Source: Commensalibacter papalotli (GTDB lineage: Bacteria > Pseudomonadota > Alphaproteobacteria > Acetobacterales > Acetobacteraceae). Taken from it: a stretch of 64,000 nt of DNA. The stretch's first letter is position 1, and the number at the start of each line of letters is the position of its first letter. Shown here in pieces: positions 45,009-54,707 of the stretch. The position numbers were made by a program, and so were the translations under genes. The stretch is taken from NCBI RefSeq assembly GCF_947179115.1, contig NZ_CAMXCI010000001.1, forward strand, positions 620,001-684,000. The letters run 5' to 3'. The notes beneath the pieces were generated by a model that was not told the DNA's origin, made no database searches, and saw only the letters and a list, made by a program, of their open reading frames with translations.

Positions 45009-45386
45009 TTTACCGCACGTTTATGTTGCCAAGCAGAATCTCTTATCGTTTAAACAATATACTCCAGAATTAAAATTTGGCCTATATGAAGCCTGATAAT
45101 ATTTTCGAGAACAGAAAAGTTTAAATAAATAAAAAATATTAAAAGGTTAATACTGATATATAGGTAAAAATAAATTATATTTACTTTGATAATTATTGTA
45201 ATTAATAAAATATACTTAGTTTATGCATAAATAAAAAAGTATAAAATAATTATAATTACATAAACACTTATCATCCCTTGCAATAAACTATAGAAAGATA
45301 TTTAGTCCTTTCTCATTTGAAGATTTTACAGTAAAATTAAACTTATTATTGATATAGTTCTTTACCTTATATCCTCCAAGGACACG
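45009..45386. other. Intergenic region, mqo to polysaccharide exporter
   Basis: 378 very AT-rich bases between divergent genes. No ORF, tRNA or hairpin that I can support. It must contain both promoters; the exporter start has AAGGA about 7 bases upstream. Confidence 0.6.
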
Positions 45387-46238
45387 ATGATGTCGGATCA
45401 AGATCCAACAATAGCCAAAGAGCCTGTTATTGACTTGCGCTCTGTCAGCCTAAATCAAAATATTAAACTTGCTTTACTTGACTTACTACAAGGAATAAAG
45501 CAATGGCGAATTGGTTGGAAATTAGGTTTACTTGATATTAAATTACGCTATCGTGGTTCCATACTTGGACCTTTATGGATTACAATCATTATGGGGACTA
45601 AGATCACAACCATTGGTATTCTATATGCTTTTTTACTTCATCTTGATTTAAAAAGCTATTTTACTTACGTATCAATATCAATTGTATTATGGACATATAT
45701 CAGTAGCATGATTAACGACAGTTGTAATATCTTTACAAATGCCAGAACACTGATTTTATCACAACGTATCCCTTTTAGTATTTGTGTGTGGCGTACAATC
45801 TTTGCCAATATTCTTATTCTAGGACATAATTTACTAGTTATCATAGTTGTTTTTACTATTTTTAAAATTGTTCCACATTCATTATATTTGCTTTTACCTG
45901 CTGCCTTTTTATGGGTCATGGATAGCCTTGCCATAGGGATTTTATTTGGAATTCTTGGAACTCGTTTCAAAGATATTCCTCCTATTATCTCTGCTTTTAC
46001 CCAAGCTTTTTTCTTTATCACTCCTATAATTTGGAAAGCAAGCTCTCTACATTTTAATAGTAATTATATTTTGCTTAATCCTTTTTACCCTTTATTTGAA
46101 ATTGTAAGGTCGCCTATATTAGGAGAAAGTCTTTCTTATTCTATATGGCTGGCTGCCATTGGATATAGCCTTATTTTATGGATTTTGGCTTTATTCATTT
46201 TTAGCAAAACTCGTTTTCGTATTCCCTACTGGATGTAA
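45387..46238 (+). CDS. ABC-2 polysaccharide export permease (Wzm/KpsM-like)
   Basis: 283 residues, six membrane segments, the ABC2 permease layout of O-antigen and capsule exporters: LGLLDIKLRYRGSILGPLWI (around 49) is the RYRGSxLGPLW motif of the family, with KDIPPIISAFTQAFFFITPI later. It pairs with the ATPase 5 bases downstream. The exporter carries undecaprenyl-linked or lipid-linked glycan across the inner membrane. No glycosyltransferase is adjacent, unlike typical O-antigen loci. Confidence 0.9.
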   Translation: MMSDQDPTIAKEPVIDLRSVSLNQNIKLALLDLLQGIKQWRIGWKLGLLDIKLRYRGSILGPLWITIIMGTKITTIGILYAFLLHLDLKSYFTYVSISIVLWTYISSMINDSCNIFTNARTLILSQRIPFSICVWRTIFANILILGHNLLVIIVVFTIFKIVPHSLYLLLPAAFLWVMDSLAIGILFGILGTRFKDIPPIISAFTQAFFFITPIIWKASSLHFNSNYILLNPFYPLFEIVRSPILGESLSYSIWLAAIGYSLILWILALFIFSKTRFRIPYWM

Positions 46239-46243
46239 TCGTC

Positions 46244-47017
46244 ATGCCCAGTATTTCTGTAAAAAATCTTTCTATTTCTTTTCCGCTGTACCATGAGAAT
46301 ACACGCAACTTACGTAAAATGACTCATTTATTTGTTTCAGGGCGTTTAAAGAAAGATGAACATAAAAAAATTCTTGTTCAAAGCCTTCGAGATATTAACT
46401 TTACCCTTAATCAAGGAGATAGAGTTGGATTGGTTGGTCAAAATGGTGCTGGAAAGACCACATTGTTACGAACAATGGCTGGAATTTATGAGCCTATCGT
46501 AGGACATATTCGTATTGAAGGAAATATTAGCACTTTGCTTGATCCTACTGTTGGTATGAATTTTGAGTTAACCGGAAGGGAAAACATTCGCCTCAAATGT
46601 TCTATTAATGGGTATTCAAAAAAACAAACTAAGGAGATTGAAGAAAGTGTTGCTGAATTTTCCGAGCTAGGTAATTACCTAGACCTTCCTGTCAGAACAT
46701 ACAGCTCTGGTATGCAATTAAGACTTGGTTTTGGTTTAACAACCGCAATTGATCCACAAATACTAATGATGGACGAATGGTTCTTAACAGGCGATGCTGG
46801 TTTTATCTTAAAAGCAACCAAACGTATTGAGCAAATTGCACAAAATTCGCAAATTCTAGTTATTTCTACTCACTCAGCAGAAATTATTGCTAAATGGTGT
46901 AATCGCGTTTTATGGCTTGACCAAGGCTATTTAAAAATGGACGGCACACCTCAAGAAGTCTTACCTATTTATTTAAATAAACCTTATAATGAAATCATAG
47001 AAAATTTAAAAGAGTAG
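46244..47017 (+). CDS. ABC-type polysaccharide export ATPase (Wzt/KpsT-like, no C-terminal glycan-binding domain)
   Basis: 257 residues. All ATPase motifs are intact: Walker A GLVGQNGAGKTTLLRTMAG (about 66-84), signature YSSGMQLRLGF, Walker B ILMMDEWFLTGDAGF and H-loop STHSAEI. The N-terminal YHENTRNLRKMT is a KpsT/Wzt feature. It lacks the extra 150-residue C-terminal carbohydrate-binding domain of some Wzt proteins. Second gene of the wzm-wzt unit; a terminator follows. It is a useful contrast to the motif-less ATPase at 33864-34556. Confidence 0.92.
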   Translation: MPSISVKNLSISFPLYHENTRNLRKMTHLFVSGRLKKDEHKKILVQSLRDINFTLNQGDRVGLVGQNGAGKTTLLRTMAGIYEPIVGHIRIEGNISTLLDPTVGMNFELTGRENIRLKCSINGYSKKQTKEIEESVAEFSELGNYLDLPVRTYSSGMQLRLGFGLTTAIDPQILMMDEWFLTGDAGFILKATKRIEQIAQNSQILVISTHSAEIIAKWCNRVLWLDQGYLKMDGTPQEVLPIYLNKPYNEIIENLKE

Positions 47018-47063
47018 CTGAACCTAATATAGCTTGTCCCCTACATCAACTAAAATATAAAAC

Positions 47064-47095
47064 TCCCTTTATTATAATAATAAAGGGAATTTTTA
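47064..47095 (+). terminator. Terminator after the Wzt-like gene
   Basis: Perfect 10-bp stem (47064-47073 and 47079-47088; CCCTTTATT core), 5-nt loop and a T-run (47090-47094) in the plus direction, 46 bases past the stop. It also faces the end of pdc. Confidence 0.8.
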
Positions 47096-47131
47096 ATATC
47101 CTAAGTCTCTAAATACTTAATTTAGAACATA

Positions 47132-48832
47132 TTAGAATGTTTGGAATTTACGAGGTGCTCTACCATTTGCTTTAGCAACCTTTTTGCCCCAAACAACAAG
47201 ATCAGGAGAACAATCTTGAGCATCAATATCAACTTCAATCAATGTTGGGCCATCTTTATGAGCCAATGCTGTTTGCATTGCTTTTTCAAGCTCGGCACCA
47301 TTTTTCGCCTTTAATCCAAGACCTTTACCGTCTTCTGCATTAAACACATTAATCAAACCTGCATAATCCCAGTTTTTAATGCGATTATACGGACCATCAT
47401 GAATTTTAACTTCGATTGTATATCCACTATTATTAATAAGAATAATAATAATAGGAATATTACGACGAATCATCTGACATACTTCTTGTGCAGTCAATTG
47501 GAATGATCCATCACCAACCATGATAATATTACGACGATTTGGTTCTGAAACTGCATATCCGAACATAGAAGGTATAGACCAACCAATATGTCCCCACTGC
47601 ATTTCAGACTCTACACGCGCACCATTAGGAAGTTTAAAATGCATACCATGGAACCATGAATCCCCAGTTTCCAAGTATATAGTTGTATCTTTGTTTATAG
47701 CACCTTGGATTTGACGGCAAAGTTCAACTGTTGTTAATGGTGCTTTACCATCTGCAACAGGAACTTGTTTTACTGGAATTTTTTTAGCTTTGAATTGATC
47801 TAAAGATGTCGTGTTCTTTTTAACGCAAGAAGTCAATACAGGAATAAAATCTTTCAAGTAAACGCCACTAAATTCTTTTTGACCAACCCGTGTATGATGT
47901 GAAGAAATAAGAATATCATTCTCACCAACTAATTTACATGTCCAACCGACTGTTGAGTAATCGTTGAATACAGCACCGATATAAATACGACAATCTGATT
48001 CACGAACTAACTCTTCAACACCAGGTGAGCTAATTTCACCCCAAAATGTACCTACATATTCAGCTTCTTCTTCAGGAGACAGACCTTTGGCTTGAGCCAT
48101 AGTAGCCACCGCACAACCTAATTTTTTAGTTAATTCAGCAACCTTTTTGGAAACTGCACAACCTGCAGAGCGAATCTTACCACCGATAATAACAACTGGG
48201 CTTTTTGCTTTCTCTAGAGCATCTAAACAAGCCTTAGCTGCAGCTTTTAAGCTTTCATCATCACTAATAAGACTGTTGGTGATGCTACTGATTGGTCCAG
48301 GCTCTGTACAAGGTTGATTAGCCACATTACATGAAATTTCAATATAAGCGGGCTTACGATTACGAAGCGCAGAACGAATAGCATGATCAATCAAACATGG
48401 TGCTTCATCAGCATGTGCAACTGAAACAGCTTCACACGTAATTTGCTTTGCCATATCCATTTGATAGCGATAATCAGAATATCCCATGGTATGATGTAAA
48501 ATATGACCACTTCCATAGTCATTATTATTAGGAGCACCAGAAATTAAAAGTAATGGAAGGTTTTCAGCGAAAGCACCACCCACAGCATTAAAAGCACTGA
48601 ATGCGCCAACACTAAATGTTACAACTGATGCACCCATTACTCGAGAACGTGCATAACCCTCACCTGCAAAACCGCAGTTTAATTCATTACAACAATAAAC
48701 TTGCTCTAAATCTTCTACTTTTGCCATTTCATCAAGCAACGTCAGATTATAATCGCCTGCAACAGCAAAGACGTGGTTCAAGCCCAACTGTGCTAAACGA
48801 GTAGCAAGATATTGACCTACAGTATATTTCAC
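47132..48832 (-). CDS. pdc: Pyruvate decarboxylase
   Basis: ThDP- and Mg-dependent decarboxylation of pyruvate to acetaldehyde, a hallmark of Zymomonas and acetic acid bacteria. 566 residues. Catalytic Glu in CNELNCGFAGEGYARSR (about 48), the HH pair in ILHHTMG (around 112), and the ThDP motif GDGSFQLTAQEVCQM...LINNSGYTIE. Strong match in length and motifs to the bacterial PDC class, not to indolepyruvate or acetolactate enzymes. Single gene with a long AT-rich upstream region. Acetaldehyde is then oxidised by enzymes outside the window. Confidence 0.96.
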   Translation of the reverse strand: MKYTVGQYLATRLAQLGLNHVFAVAGDYNLTLLDEMAKVEDLEQVYCCNELNCGFAGEGYARSRVMGASVVTFSVGAFSAFNAVGGAFAENLPLLLISGAPNNNDYGSGHILHHTMGYSDYRYQMDMAKQITCEAVSVAHADEAPCLIDHAIRSALRNRKPAYIEISCNVANQPCTEPGPISSITNSLISDDESLKAAAKACLDALEKAKSPVVIIGGKIRSAGCAVSKKVAELTKKLGCAVATMAQAKGLSPEEEAEYVGTFWGEISSPGVEELVRESDCRIYIGAVFNDYSTVGWTCKLVGENDILISSHHTRVGQKEFSGVYLKDFIPVLTSCVKKNTTSLDQFKAKKIPVKQVPVADGKAPLTTVELCRQIQGAINKDTTIYLETGDSWFHGMHFKLPNGARVESEMQWGHIGWSIPSMFGYAVSEPNRRNIIMVGDGSFQLTAQEVCQMIRRNIPIIIILINNSGYTIEVKIHDGPYNRIKNWDYAGLINVFNAEDGKGLGLKAKNGAELEKAMQTALAHKDGPTLIEVDIDAQDCSPDLVVWGKKVAKANGRAPRKFQTF

Positions 48833-49382
48833 AAAAAATCTCCTATGAGTATATGTTTACACTCTAATTTTCTTATTTAAATACTAATGTTTTAAAATGA
48901 TTTTCATCTAATCAAAATAATAGTTATTATATTAACGCATCATGAAAAACATTAATGAAAAAGCAGCGTAAATAACTTTCTTTAGCCTAACATATGCGTC
49001 TTCAAATCGCAACATTGTGATCCTAAAGAAGTCCTTTAAACGACATTTATGAGATCCGATTAAATTTAAGAAAACACAATAAATATTATCTCATTGTGTA
49101 TAAGTATGAATAATAATATTTAATTGACCCTTTTTTGAATAATTAAATTACTTTACCAAGCTAATCTAGGTATATTCGCCAAATATATTTTAATTAGAAA
49201 TAAAAAAATAAATTAAATTTCATTATAAAATTTTAACTAGAATCGAACAAGATGATAAGAAGAATTTATTAGGGATTACTTAAAAGTTTGATATTTAGTT
49301 ACTGGTTTAGTAATAAATCTTTACTATATATTAATAATGGTATATTAATATTTTATCAAAACTTTTCAAGACTAGGTTGTCT
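48833..49382. other. Long gene-free region, pdc to tRNA-Lys
   Basis: 550 AT-rich bases upstream of pdc and downstream of the tRNA. The only longer frame crosses the tRNA on the opposite strand and is not credible. It should hold the pdc promoter; no convincing -35/-10 pair was settled on. No riboswitch or repeat was recognised. Confidence 0.6.
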
Positions 49383-49458
49383 TGGTGAGCCGGGAGGGAT
49401 TCGAACCCTCGACCATTCGATTAAAAGTCGAATGCTCTACCAACTGAGCTACCGGCTC
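49383..49458 (-). tRNA. tRNA-Lys (anticodon TTT)
   Basis: Minus-strand cloverleaf of 76 bases including encoded CCA. Acceptor stem GAGCCGG/CCGGCTC with discriminator A, D-loop AGCTCAGTTGGTAGAGC, anticodon loop CTTTTAA (TTT, reads AAA/AAG) and T-arm GAGGGTTCGAATCCCTC. All stems pair. Two hairpins precede it at 49473-49534. Confidence 0.97.
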
Positions 49459-49472
49459 TTCTTTTTTGAGAC

Positions 49473-49534
49473 CGCTTGTATCAAGCGATGAACATTGAAA
49501 TAGTGGTTATTTCAAAGGAAGTCAACCACTATTT
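49473..49534. repeat. Two hairpins between ppiB and tRNA-Lys
   Basis: The first has 6-bp arms (49473-49478, 49482-49487; CGCTTG/CAAGCG). The second has perfect 11-bp arms (49498-49508, 49524-49534; AAATAGTGGTT/AACCACTATTT) with a 15-nt loop. The second is followed by a T-run only on the plus strand, where no gene ends, so on the minus strand it may be a processing or stabilising structure at the end of the gyrA-coaD-ppiB transcript. Confidence 0.5.
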
Positions 49535-49549
49535 TCATTTTTTTAAAAA

Positions 49550-50026
49550 TTATTCTGTCACAACAGACATTTTAATAATTTGGTCAGGATGGTTTACTAT
49601 ACCATTAGCTCCAGCACCGCGTTTAATTTGATCGACAAACTCCATACCTTCAATAACTTGACCGACAATTGTATATTGTCCATCCAAATGATGTGCATCG
49701 TCGAACATGATAAAGAACTGACTATTGGCACTATCTGGATCCATAGTGCGTGCCATTCCGATCATGCCTCTATGGAATGATTCGTCTTTTGTGAACTCTG
49801 CTTTTAAATCTGGCAGATCACTTCCTTGCATACCAGTACCACTGGGATCTCCACCCTGAGCCATAAAACCTTCGATTACACGATGAAAAGGGGTATTGTC
49901 ATAAAAACCTTGCTCTGCCAACGTCAACAAGCGTTCAGCAGCTAATGGAGCTAAATCTGGACGTAATTTAATTTTTACAATTCCATGCTTTAATTCCATT
50001 TGAAGTAATTTACTTTCTGTACTCAT
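49550..50026 (-). CDS. ppiB: Peptidyl-prolyl cis-trans isomerase, cyclophilin type
   Basis: 158 residues from the ATG at 50026 (MSTESKLLQMELKHG) with AGAGA upstream; a longer frame to 50113 adds a non-conserved segment overlapping coaD. The cyclophilin core is present: NTPFHRVIEGFMAQGGDPSGTG (split: FHRVIEGFMAQGGDP) and NSQFFIMFDDAHHLDGQYTI, with the active-site Arg and Phe. No signal peptide, so cytoplasmic. Third gene after gyrA and coaD, starting 22 bases beyond the coaD stop; same operon. Confidence 0.93.
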   Translation of the reverse strand: MSTESKLLQMELKHGIVKIKLRPDLAPLAAERLLTLAEQGFYDNTPFHRVIEGFMAQGGDPSGTGMQGSDLPDLKAEFTKDESFHRGMIGMARTMDPDSANSQFFIMFDDAHHLDGQYTIVGQVIEGMEFVDQIKRGAGANGIVNHPDQIIKMSVVTE

Positions 50027-50048
50027 TTTTTCTCTCTTTATAAAAATA

Positions 50049-50579
50049 TTAAATCGACTGTCGTAATTTATTAAGCGTTGTTTTAGGTACAAAAGAGGAA
50101 ATATCCCCTCCAAGACGTGCTACCTCTTTAACAACACTTGACGCAATACTACGGTTTTGTTCTGTTGCAACTAAAAAAATAGTCTCAATATCAGGAGCCA
50201 AACGTTGATTCATCAAACACATTTGAAATTCCATATCGAAATCTGTAGCTTGTCGTAATCCTCTAATAATTACACTTGCATTATGTTCTTTAACACAATC
50301 AACTAATAAATTACCAAAACCAACTACTTTTATTGCACACTCACCATTACCCAATATGCGATAGTCTTCTCCGAACTCCTCAACTAACGCAGCATGAATA
50401 CATTCAACTCTTTCTTCTAATGACCATAAAGGGCTTTTATTTTCATTAAGTGCTACACCAATGATCAATTTATCAACCAAACCTACAGCTCGTTTAATAA
50501 TATCTAAATGACCATTTGTAATAGGATCAAATGTACCTGGATAAAAACCTATACGCGTTGTTTCCTTGCTATTAATCAT
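50049..50579 (-). CDS. coaD: Phosphopantetheine adenylyltransferase
   Basis: Penultimate step of coenzyme A synthesis: ATP plus 4'-phosphopantetheine to dephospho-CoA. 176 residues. The nucleotidyltransferase HxGH motif is in PGTFDPITNGHLDI (about 14-27) and the C-terminal ISS-type motif reads EQNRSIASSVVKEVARLGGD. The start overlaps the gyrA stop by 4 bases (ATGA). Standard length and motifs; identification is secure. Confidence 0.96.
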   Translation of the reverse strand: MINSKETTRIGFYPGTFDPITNGHLDIIKRAVGLVDKLIIGVALNENKSPLWSLEERVECIHAALVEEFGEDYRILGNGECAIKVVGFGNLLVDCVKEHNASVIIRGLRQATDFDMEFQMCLMNQRLAPDIETIFLVATEQNRSIASSVVKEVARLGGDISSFVPKTTLNKLRQSI

Positions 50580-53359
50580 TCTATGATTTGTGCTCCATCA
50601 TTTTCTTGACCTGCAACACTATCACTCTCTTCCTCATCCACAGAATCGTCAATCACAGGAAATACACTGCTAACAGTCTCACCATCATCAATACGGAACA
50701 AAGTAACCCCCATACTGGTACGAGATGTAATACGAACCTGATTAACAGGAACACGAATCAAACGCCCTTTATCTGTGACCAACATCACATCTGTATTATC
50801 AAGAACAGCAAAAGTAGCGACAATTTCCGTGCCATTTCTACCTGCCAAATTCATATTAGATAATCCCAAACCACCACGACCACTGACACGATAATCATAA
50901 GCCGTTGAACGCTTACCAAACCCAGCATTAGTTACTGTTAACAAAATCTCTTCAGCATGTTGTAACTCGCTCAAACGTTCTGTCGTAAGTTCAGTATCCG
51001 AACTGCCATCCTCTTCTTCTACTTCGAAAACCTCTTCTATATCTTCCGCCACATCTGCATTTTCTGCACGACGTTTAGCATTACTATAACGAATATAAGC
51101 AGTTCTCTCTGCAACAGAAGCATCAACATGATTTAAGACACACATAGACATCACTTCATCATCGTCTGCCAAGCGAATACCACGCACCCCAGTGCTGGCG
51201 CGCCCTGCAAATACTCTAACTGTATCGTCAGTGATTTGGAAACGAACTGCTCGCCCCTTTTTAGAAGCAAGGAATATATCTTGACCCTCGCGACAGGTTG
51301 CAACACCAATTAAACGCTCATTTTCATCTAGTTTCATTGCAATCAAGCCAGAAGAGCGAATATTACCAAAATCACTCAGACGGTTACGTCGTACCCCTCC
51401 TTTAGAGGTCGCAAAGACAAGATGAAGGTTTGGCCACATTTCCTCGTCTTGAGGCAATGGCAATACTGCTGTAATTTCATCCCCACCTAAATCAGGTAAA
51501 AGATTAACCAAAGCACGACCTTTAGATGTTGGGCTTGCTTCTGGTAAATGCCAAACTTTTACACGATAGGCCTTCCCTCCTGAAGAAAAGAAAATAACCC
51601 ACTGATGTGTATGTGCATTAAAGGAACGTGTGATAATATCATCCCCTCTTCTGCCAGCACCTTTACGACCACGGCCGCCTCTATTTTGAGACCTAAATGT
51701 TTCCAATGATGTACGTTTAATGAAACCATCCCTGGTAATTGTAACCACCATTTGACCTGGTTCAATCAGGCTTTCATCGGTTTGATCGCCTTCATAATCC
51801 ACAATCTCAGTCGCACGTGGACATCCAATTTCCCCACGAACACGTAACAGTTCGTCTCTCATAATTTCCATGCGGCGAATATGGCTAGCAATAATTGCCA
51901 ATAACTCTTCAATCCGTTTAGAAACTTCAATCAATTCGCTTTGAATTTTTTCGCGTTCCAACCCAGTTAATCGTTGTAAACGCAACTCTAAAATACCACG
52001 AACCTGTGTTTCGCTAAGATAAACACGTCCATCGGCTAGGATATTACCGTCATCTTGAATTAAATCTAAATAAGATTGAATATCTGCTGCTGGCCATGAA
52101 CGCTGCATCAGTTGTTCACGTGCTGTAGCTGAATCAGGCGCAGAACGAATTAATGCAATAACTTCGTCAATATTTGCAACAGCTAACATTAGCCCAAGCA
52201 ATAAATGAGCGCGGTCTCTTGCTTTATTCAGTTCAAATCTTGCTCGACGTAAAATAACCTCTTCACGGAACGAAATAAACGCTGTTAACGCATCCTTTAA
52301 CCCCAATAACTGAGGTTTACCATTATTCAACGCCAACATATTCACACCGAATGATGTTTGTAGCTGAGTAAAGCGATAAAGTTGATTTAATACAACATCA
52401 GGGGTTGCATCGCGTTTAATTTCGATAACAATCCGCATTCCTGAACGATCACTTTCGTCACGAATATCAGACACACCCTCAATTTGCTTGGCACGCACTA
52501 ATTCTGCAATTTTTTCTTGCAATGTTGCTTTATTAACCTGATAAGGGATTTCAGTAATAATGATTGCTTGGCGATCTTTACGAATTTCTTCGATATTAGC
52601 ACGTCCACGTATCAAAACAGATCCACGACCTGTAGCATACGCACTGCGAATACCTGAACGACCAAGAATAATACCACCAGTAGGAAAATCTGGCCCTGTT
52701 ACAATTTGCATTAATTCTGGCAAATCCATTTCTGGATTTTCAATCAAGGCCAAAGTCGCATCAATAATTTCAGTTGGATTATGTGTAGGGATATTGGTTG
52801 CCATCCCGACCGCAATCCCAGATGCGCCATTAATCAGCAAGTTAGGATAAGTTGCTGGAAGAATAACAGGTTCTTCCTCTGTTTCATCATAGTTTGCCTG
52901 GAAATCGACCGTATCTTGATTGATGTCTTCTAGTAAAAAAGTAGCAGGTTTGCCTAAACGCGCTTCGGTATAACGCATCGCCGCAGGAGAATCCCCATCA
53001 ACAGACCCGAAATTCCCTTGCCCATCCACTAAACGAACGCGCATTGACCAGTGTTGAGCCATTCTTACCATGGCATCATAAATCGATGAATCCCCATGAG
53101 GGTGATATTTACTCATCACATCCCCAACCGCACGAGCTGATTTACGATAGGGTTTATCAGCGGTTAAACCACTTTCAAACATGGAGTACAAAATACGACG
53201 ATGAACAGGCTTTAACCCATCACGAACATCTGGCAAAGCACGACTAACAATAACTGACATGGCATAAGCCAAATAAGAGGTTTGCATTTCCTCTTCTACG
53301 GTTACAGGAACAATATCAGTCAACGAAGTAGGAAGGGTATTTTCTGGCAAGTCGGTCAA
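50576..53359 (-). CDS. gyrA: DNA gyrase subunit A
   Basis: Type II topoisomerase breakage-reunion subunit, 927 residues. Catalytic Tyr is in AMRYTEARL (around 130). The quinolone region HPHGDSSIYDAM has S91 and D95 at the positions of E. coli Ser83 and Asp87, so wild-type-like. The GyrA box near the C-terminal domain start reads QNRGGRGRKG. The CTD contains an acidic insertion (about 745-770, with DVAEDIEEVFEVEEEDGSS). The start is probably a TTG with no clear ribosome site; an internal ATG at residue 25 is less likely. Followed by coaD with a 4-base overlap. Confidence 0.96.
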   Translation of the reverse strand: MTDLPENTLPTSLTDIVPVTVEEEMQTSYLAYAMSVIVSRALPDVRDGLKPVHRRILYSMFESGLTADKPYRKSARAVGDVMSKYHPHGDSSIYDAMVRMAQHWSMRVRLVDGQGNFGSVDGDSPAAMRYTEARLGKPATFLLEDINQDTVDFQANYDETEEEPVILPATYPNLLINGASGIAVGMATNIPTHNPTEIIDATLALIENPEMDLPELMQIVTGPDFPTGGIILGRSGIRSAYATGRGSVLIRGRANIEEIRKDRQAIIITEIPYQVNKATLQEKIAELVRAKQIEGVSDIRDESDRSGMRIVIEIKRDATPDVVLNQLYRFTQLQTSFGVNMLALNNGKPQLLGLKDALTAFISFREEVILRRARFELNKARDRAHLLLGLMLAVANIDEVIALIRSAPDSATAREQLMQRSWPAADIQSYLDLIQDDGNILADGRVYLSETQVRGILELRLQRLTGLEREKIQSELIEVSKRIEELLAIIASHIRRMEIMRDELLRVRGEIGCPRATEIVDYEGDQTDESLIEPGQMVVTITRDGFIKRTSLETFRSQNRGGRGRKGAGRRGDDIITRSFNAHTHQWVIFFSSGGKAYRVKVWHLPEASPTSKGRALVNLLPDLGGDEITAVLPLPQDEEMWPNLHLVFATSKGGVRRNRLSDFGNIRSSGLIAMKLDENERLIGVATCREGQDIFLASKKGRAVRFQITDDTVRVFAGRASTGVRGIRLADDDEVMSMCVLNHVDASVAERTAYIRYSNAKRRAENADVAEDIEEVFEVEEEDGSSDTELTTERLSELQHAEEILLTVTNAGFGKRSTAYDYRVSGRGGLGLSNMNLAGRNGTEIVATFAVLDNTDVMLVTDKGRLIRVPVNQVRITSRTSMGVTLFRIDDGETVSSVFPVIDDSVDEEESDSVAGQENDGAQIIE

Positions 53360-53817
53360 GGTAAGTCCAGTATAAATTATAATTATTATAAATTTTTAAA
53401 ATCTAATCAAAAAAAATAAAGCACTTTAAAGCTTTGATAATCCTTTATTAACACAATATACATCAATATTAATAAATGGCTGTTTGGGCTTTATAAACGC
53501 TCTATCTCAAGACGATGATTAATTGTATTAACTATAATTTTTTTATATGAAAATTACAAGCAAGACTTGCTTAATATGAAATAAAGCACTCATAAATTTA
53601 GCTCTTTTGAAGAGTGTATTGCGCCTTATTTCAAAATTAAGGGAGGGATTACAGCTTAAATACTCGAAAAACTGTATAACTTAGCTAAACCCCTAAACGC
53701 TTAGGTATAATACAACCATAAAACACCTAATGTAATATGGATAAAACCTATAATTTATCAAAAATAAGTAAAACTAACTCATAAATATTACGTTCTTATA
53801 ATATAAATTAAACTCAT
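53360..53817. other. Gene-free region upstream of gyrA
   Basis: 458 AT-rich bases between the gyrA start and the stop of the YhcH-like gene. It must hold the gyrA promoter and the end of the YhcH transcript. No ORF, tRNA or long hairpin was found. Confidence 0.6.
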
Positions 53818-54282
53818 CTATAATTCGTCAACCGCAATTTTTACAATAATTTTACGAATAGACACCGGTTGTGTTACGCAACAGCAAGGCCTATGAATGT
53901 CATGTGGAAATAAAATGACATAGCTTCCCGGAAACAACTCAACAAAAGTTTCATGCTTCACTTCTTCGTAAAATTGAATATCTTTACCTAGTGCAAAAGG
54001 TTTATAGATGGGATTGTCTTGCGTATCGATAGCCGTGCCTATATATTCCACCCCAGAAATTAAATAATGAATATCAAGATATTTTTGGTGCTGCTCAGGC
54101 CTAGATTCTTCTTTTAGATGTGTAATTGTATCAACAACTTCTGCAAATATTTTTTCACCATCTATATCTATCTTTCCAGGAACTAATTGATGTAAATCAA
54201 GGTTTCGTAAAAACTCAAGCCCTCTATTTAAGATTGGTGGCAATGGGAAAGGTAAATTAGAATCAATATGCCAAAGTATCAT
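53818..54282 (-). CDS. YhcH/YjgK/YiaL family protein
   Basis: 154 residues of a cupin-like family tied to sugar metabolism (sialic acid and related sugars in some species). The family pattern EQHQKYLDIHYLISGVEYIG (around 99) and FPHDIHRPCCCVTQ, RKIIVKI (around 130) is present. The Cys-Cys-Cys run after the His is unusual. Six bases after the membrane-protein gene at 54289, so co-transcribed with it. Specific substrate unknown; no sugar catabolic genes adjacent. Confidence 0.85.
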   Translation of the reverse strand: MILWHIDSNLPFPLPPILNRGLEFLRNLDLHQLVPGKIDIDGEKIFAEVVDTITHLKEESRPEQHQKYLDIHYLISGVEYIGTAIDTQDNPIYKPFALGKDIQFYEEVKHETFVELFPGSYVILFPHDIHRPCCCVTQPVSIRKIIVKIAVDEL

Positions 54283-54288
54283 TTAAAA

Positions 54289-54630
54289 CTATCCATATAA
54301 ATCATCATTTTCTTCTAAAGGTTTATCTATTTCGCGAATCTCTTTAGGTCTACTGAGTAAACAAAATAACATGCAAGGAATAGATAATGCCAATAAAATC
54401 ATGCCAATTGAAAAAGCATAATCTTTATTTACTAAAGCATTAAAAACACCTTTATTCATATTTGTTGGGTAATCAGCCGCAAAATAAATCTCGTGATATC
54501 CCCAACATATTATCCCAGCCATCATCATAATAATAGTTATTGTAATTAGTTTTTTATGTCTGCTTCTGCCATATTGAGAAAGAAGCAAAAGAATAAAAGT
54601 AAAAATTAAAAAAAGAAGAACAAAAAACAT
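54289..54630 (-). CDS. Small membrane protein of unknown function
   Basis: 113 residues with three predicted membrane segments (about 2-19, 29-48 and 73-95) and an acidic cytoplasmic-like tail (EEND DLYG end). No family recognised. It overlaps in operon with the YhcH-like gene and lies 77 bases from ssb in the same direction. Reading frame and spacing support a real gene; function cannot be given. Confidence 0.65.
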   Translation of the reverse strand: MFFVLLFLIFTFILLLLSQYGRSRHKKLITITIIMMMAGIICWGYHEIYFAADYPTNMNKGVFNALVNKDYAFSIGMILLALSIPCMLFCLLSRPKEIREIDKPLEENDDLYG

Positions 54631-54707
54631 ATTATGAATACTTAACCGTTCAGTTTTTATAGTTTTAATATTAACATCACAAAATTAATAAAATTAATTC
54701 GTTATTT

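Noticed and set aside
49288..49491. Plus-strand frame of 67 codons near pdc/tRNA
   Set aside because: It runs through the antisense of the tRNA-Lys gene and has no recognisable protein pattern or ribosome site.
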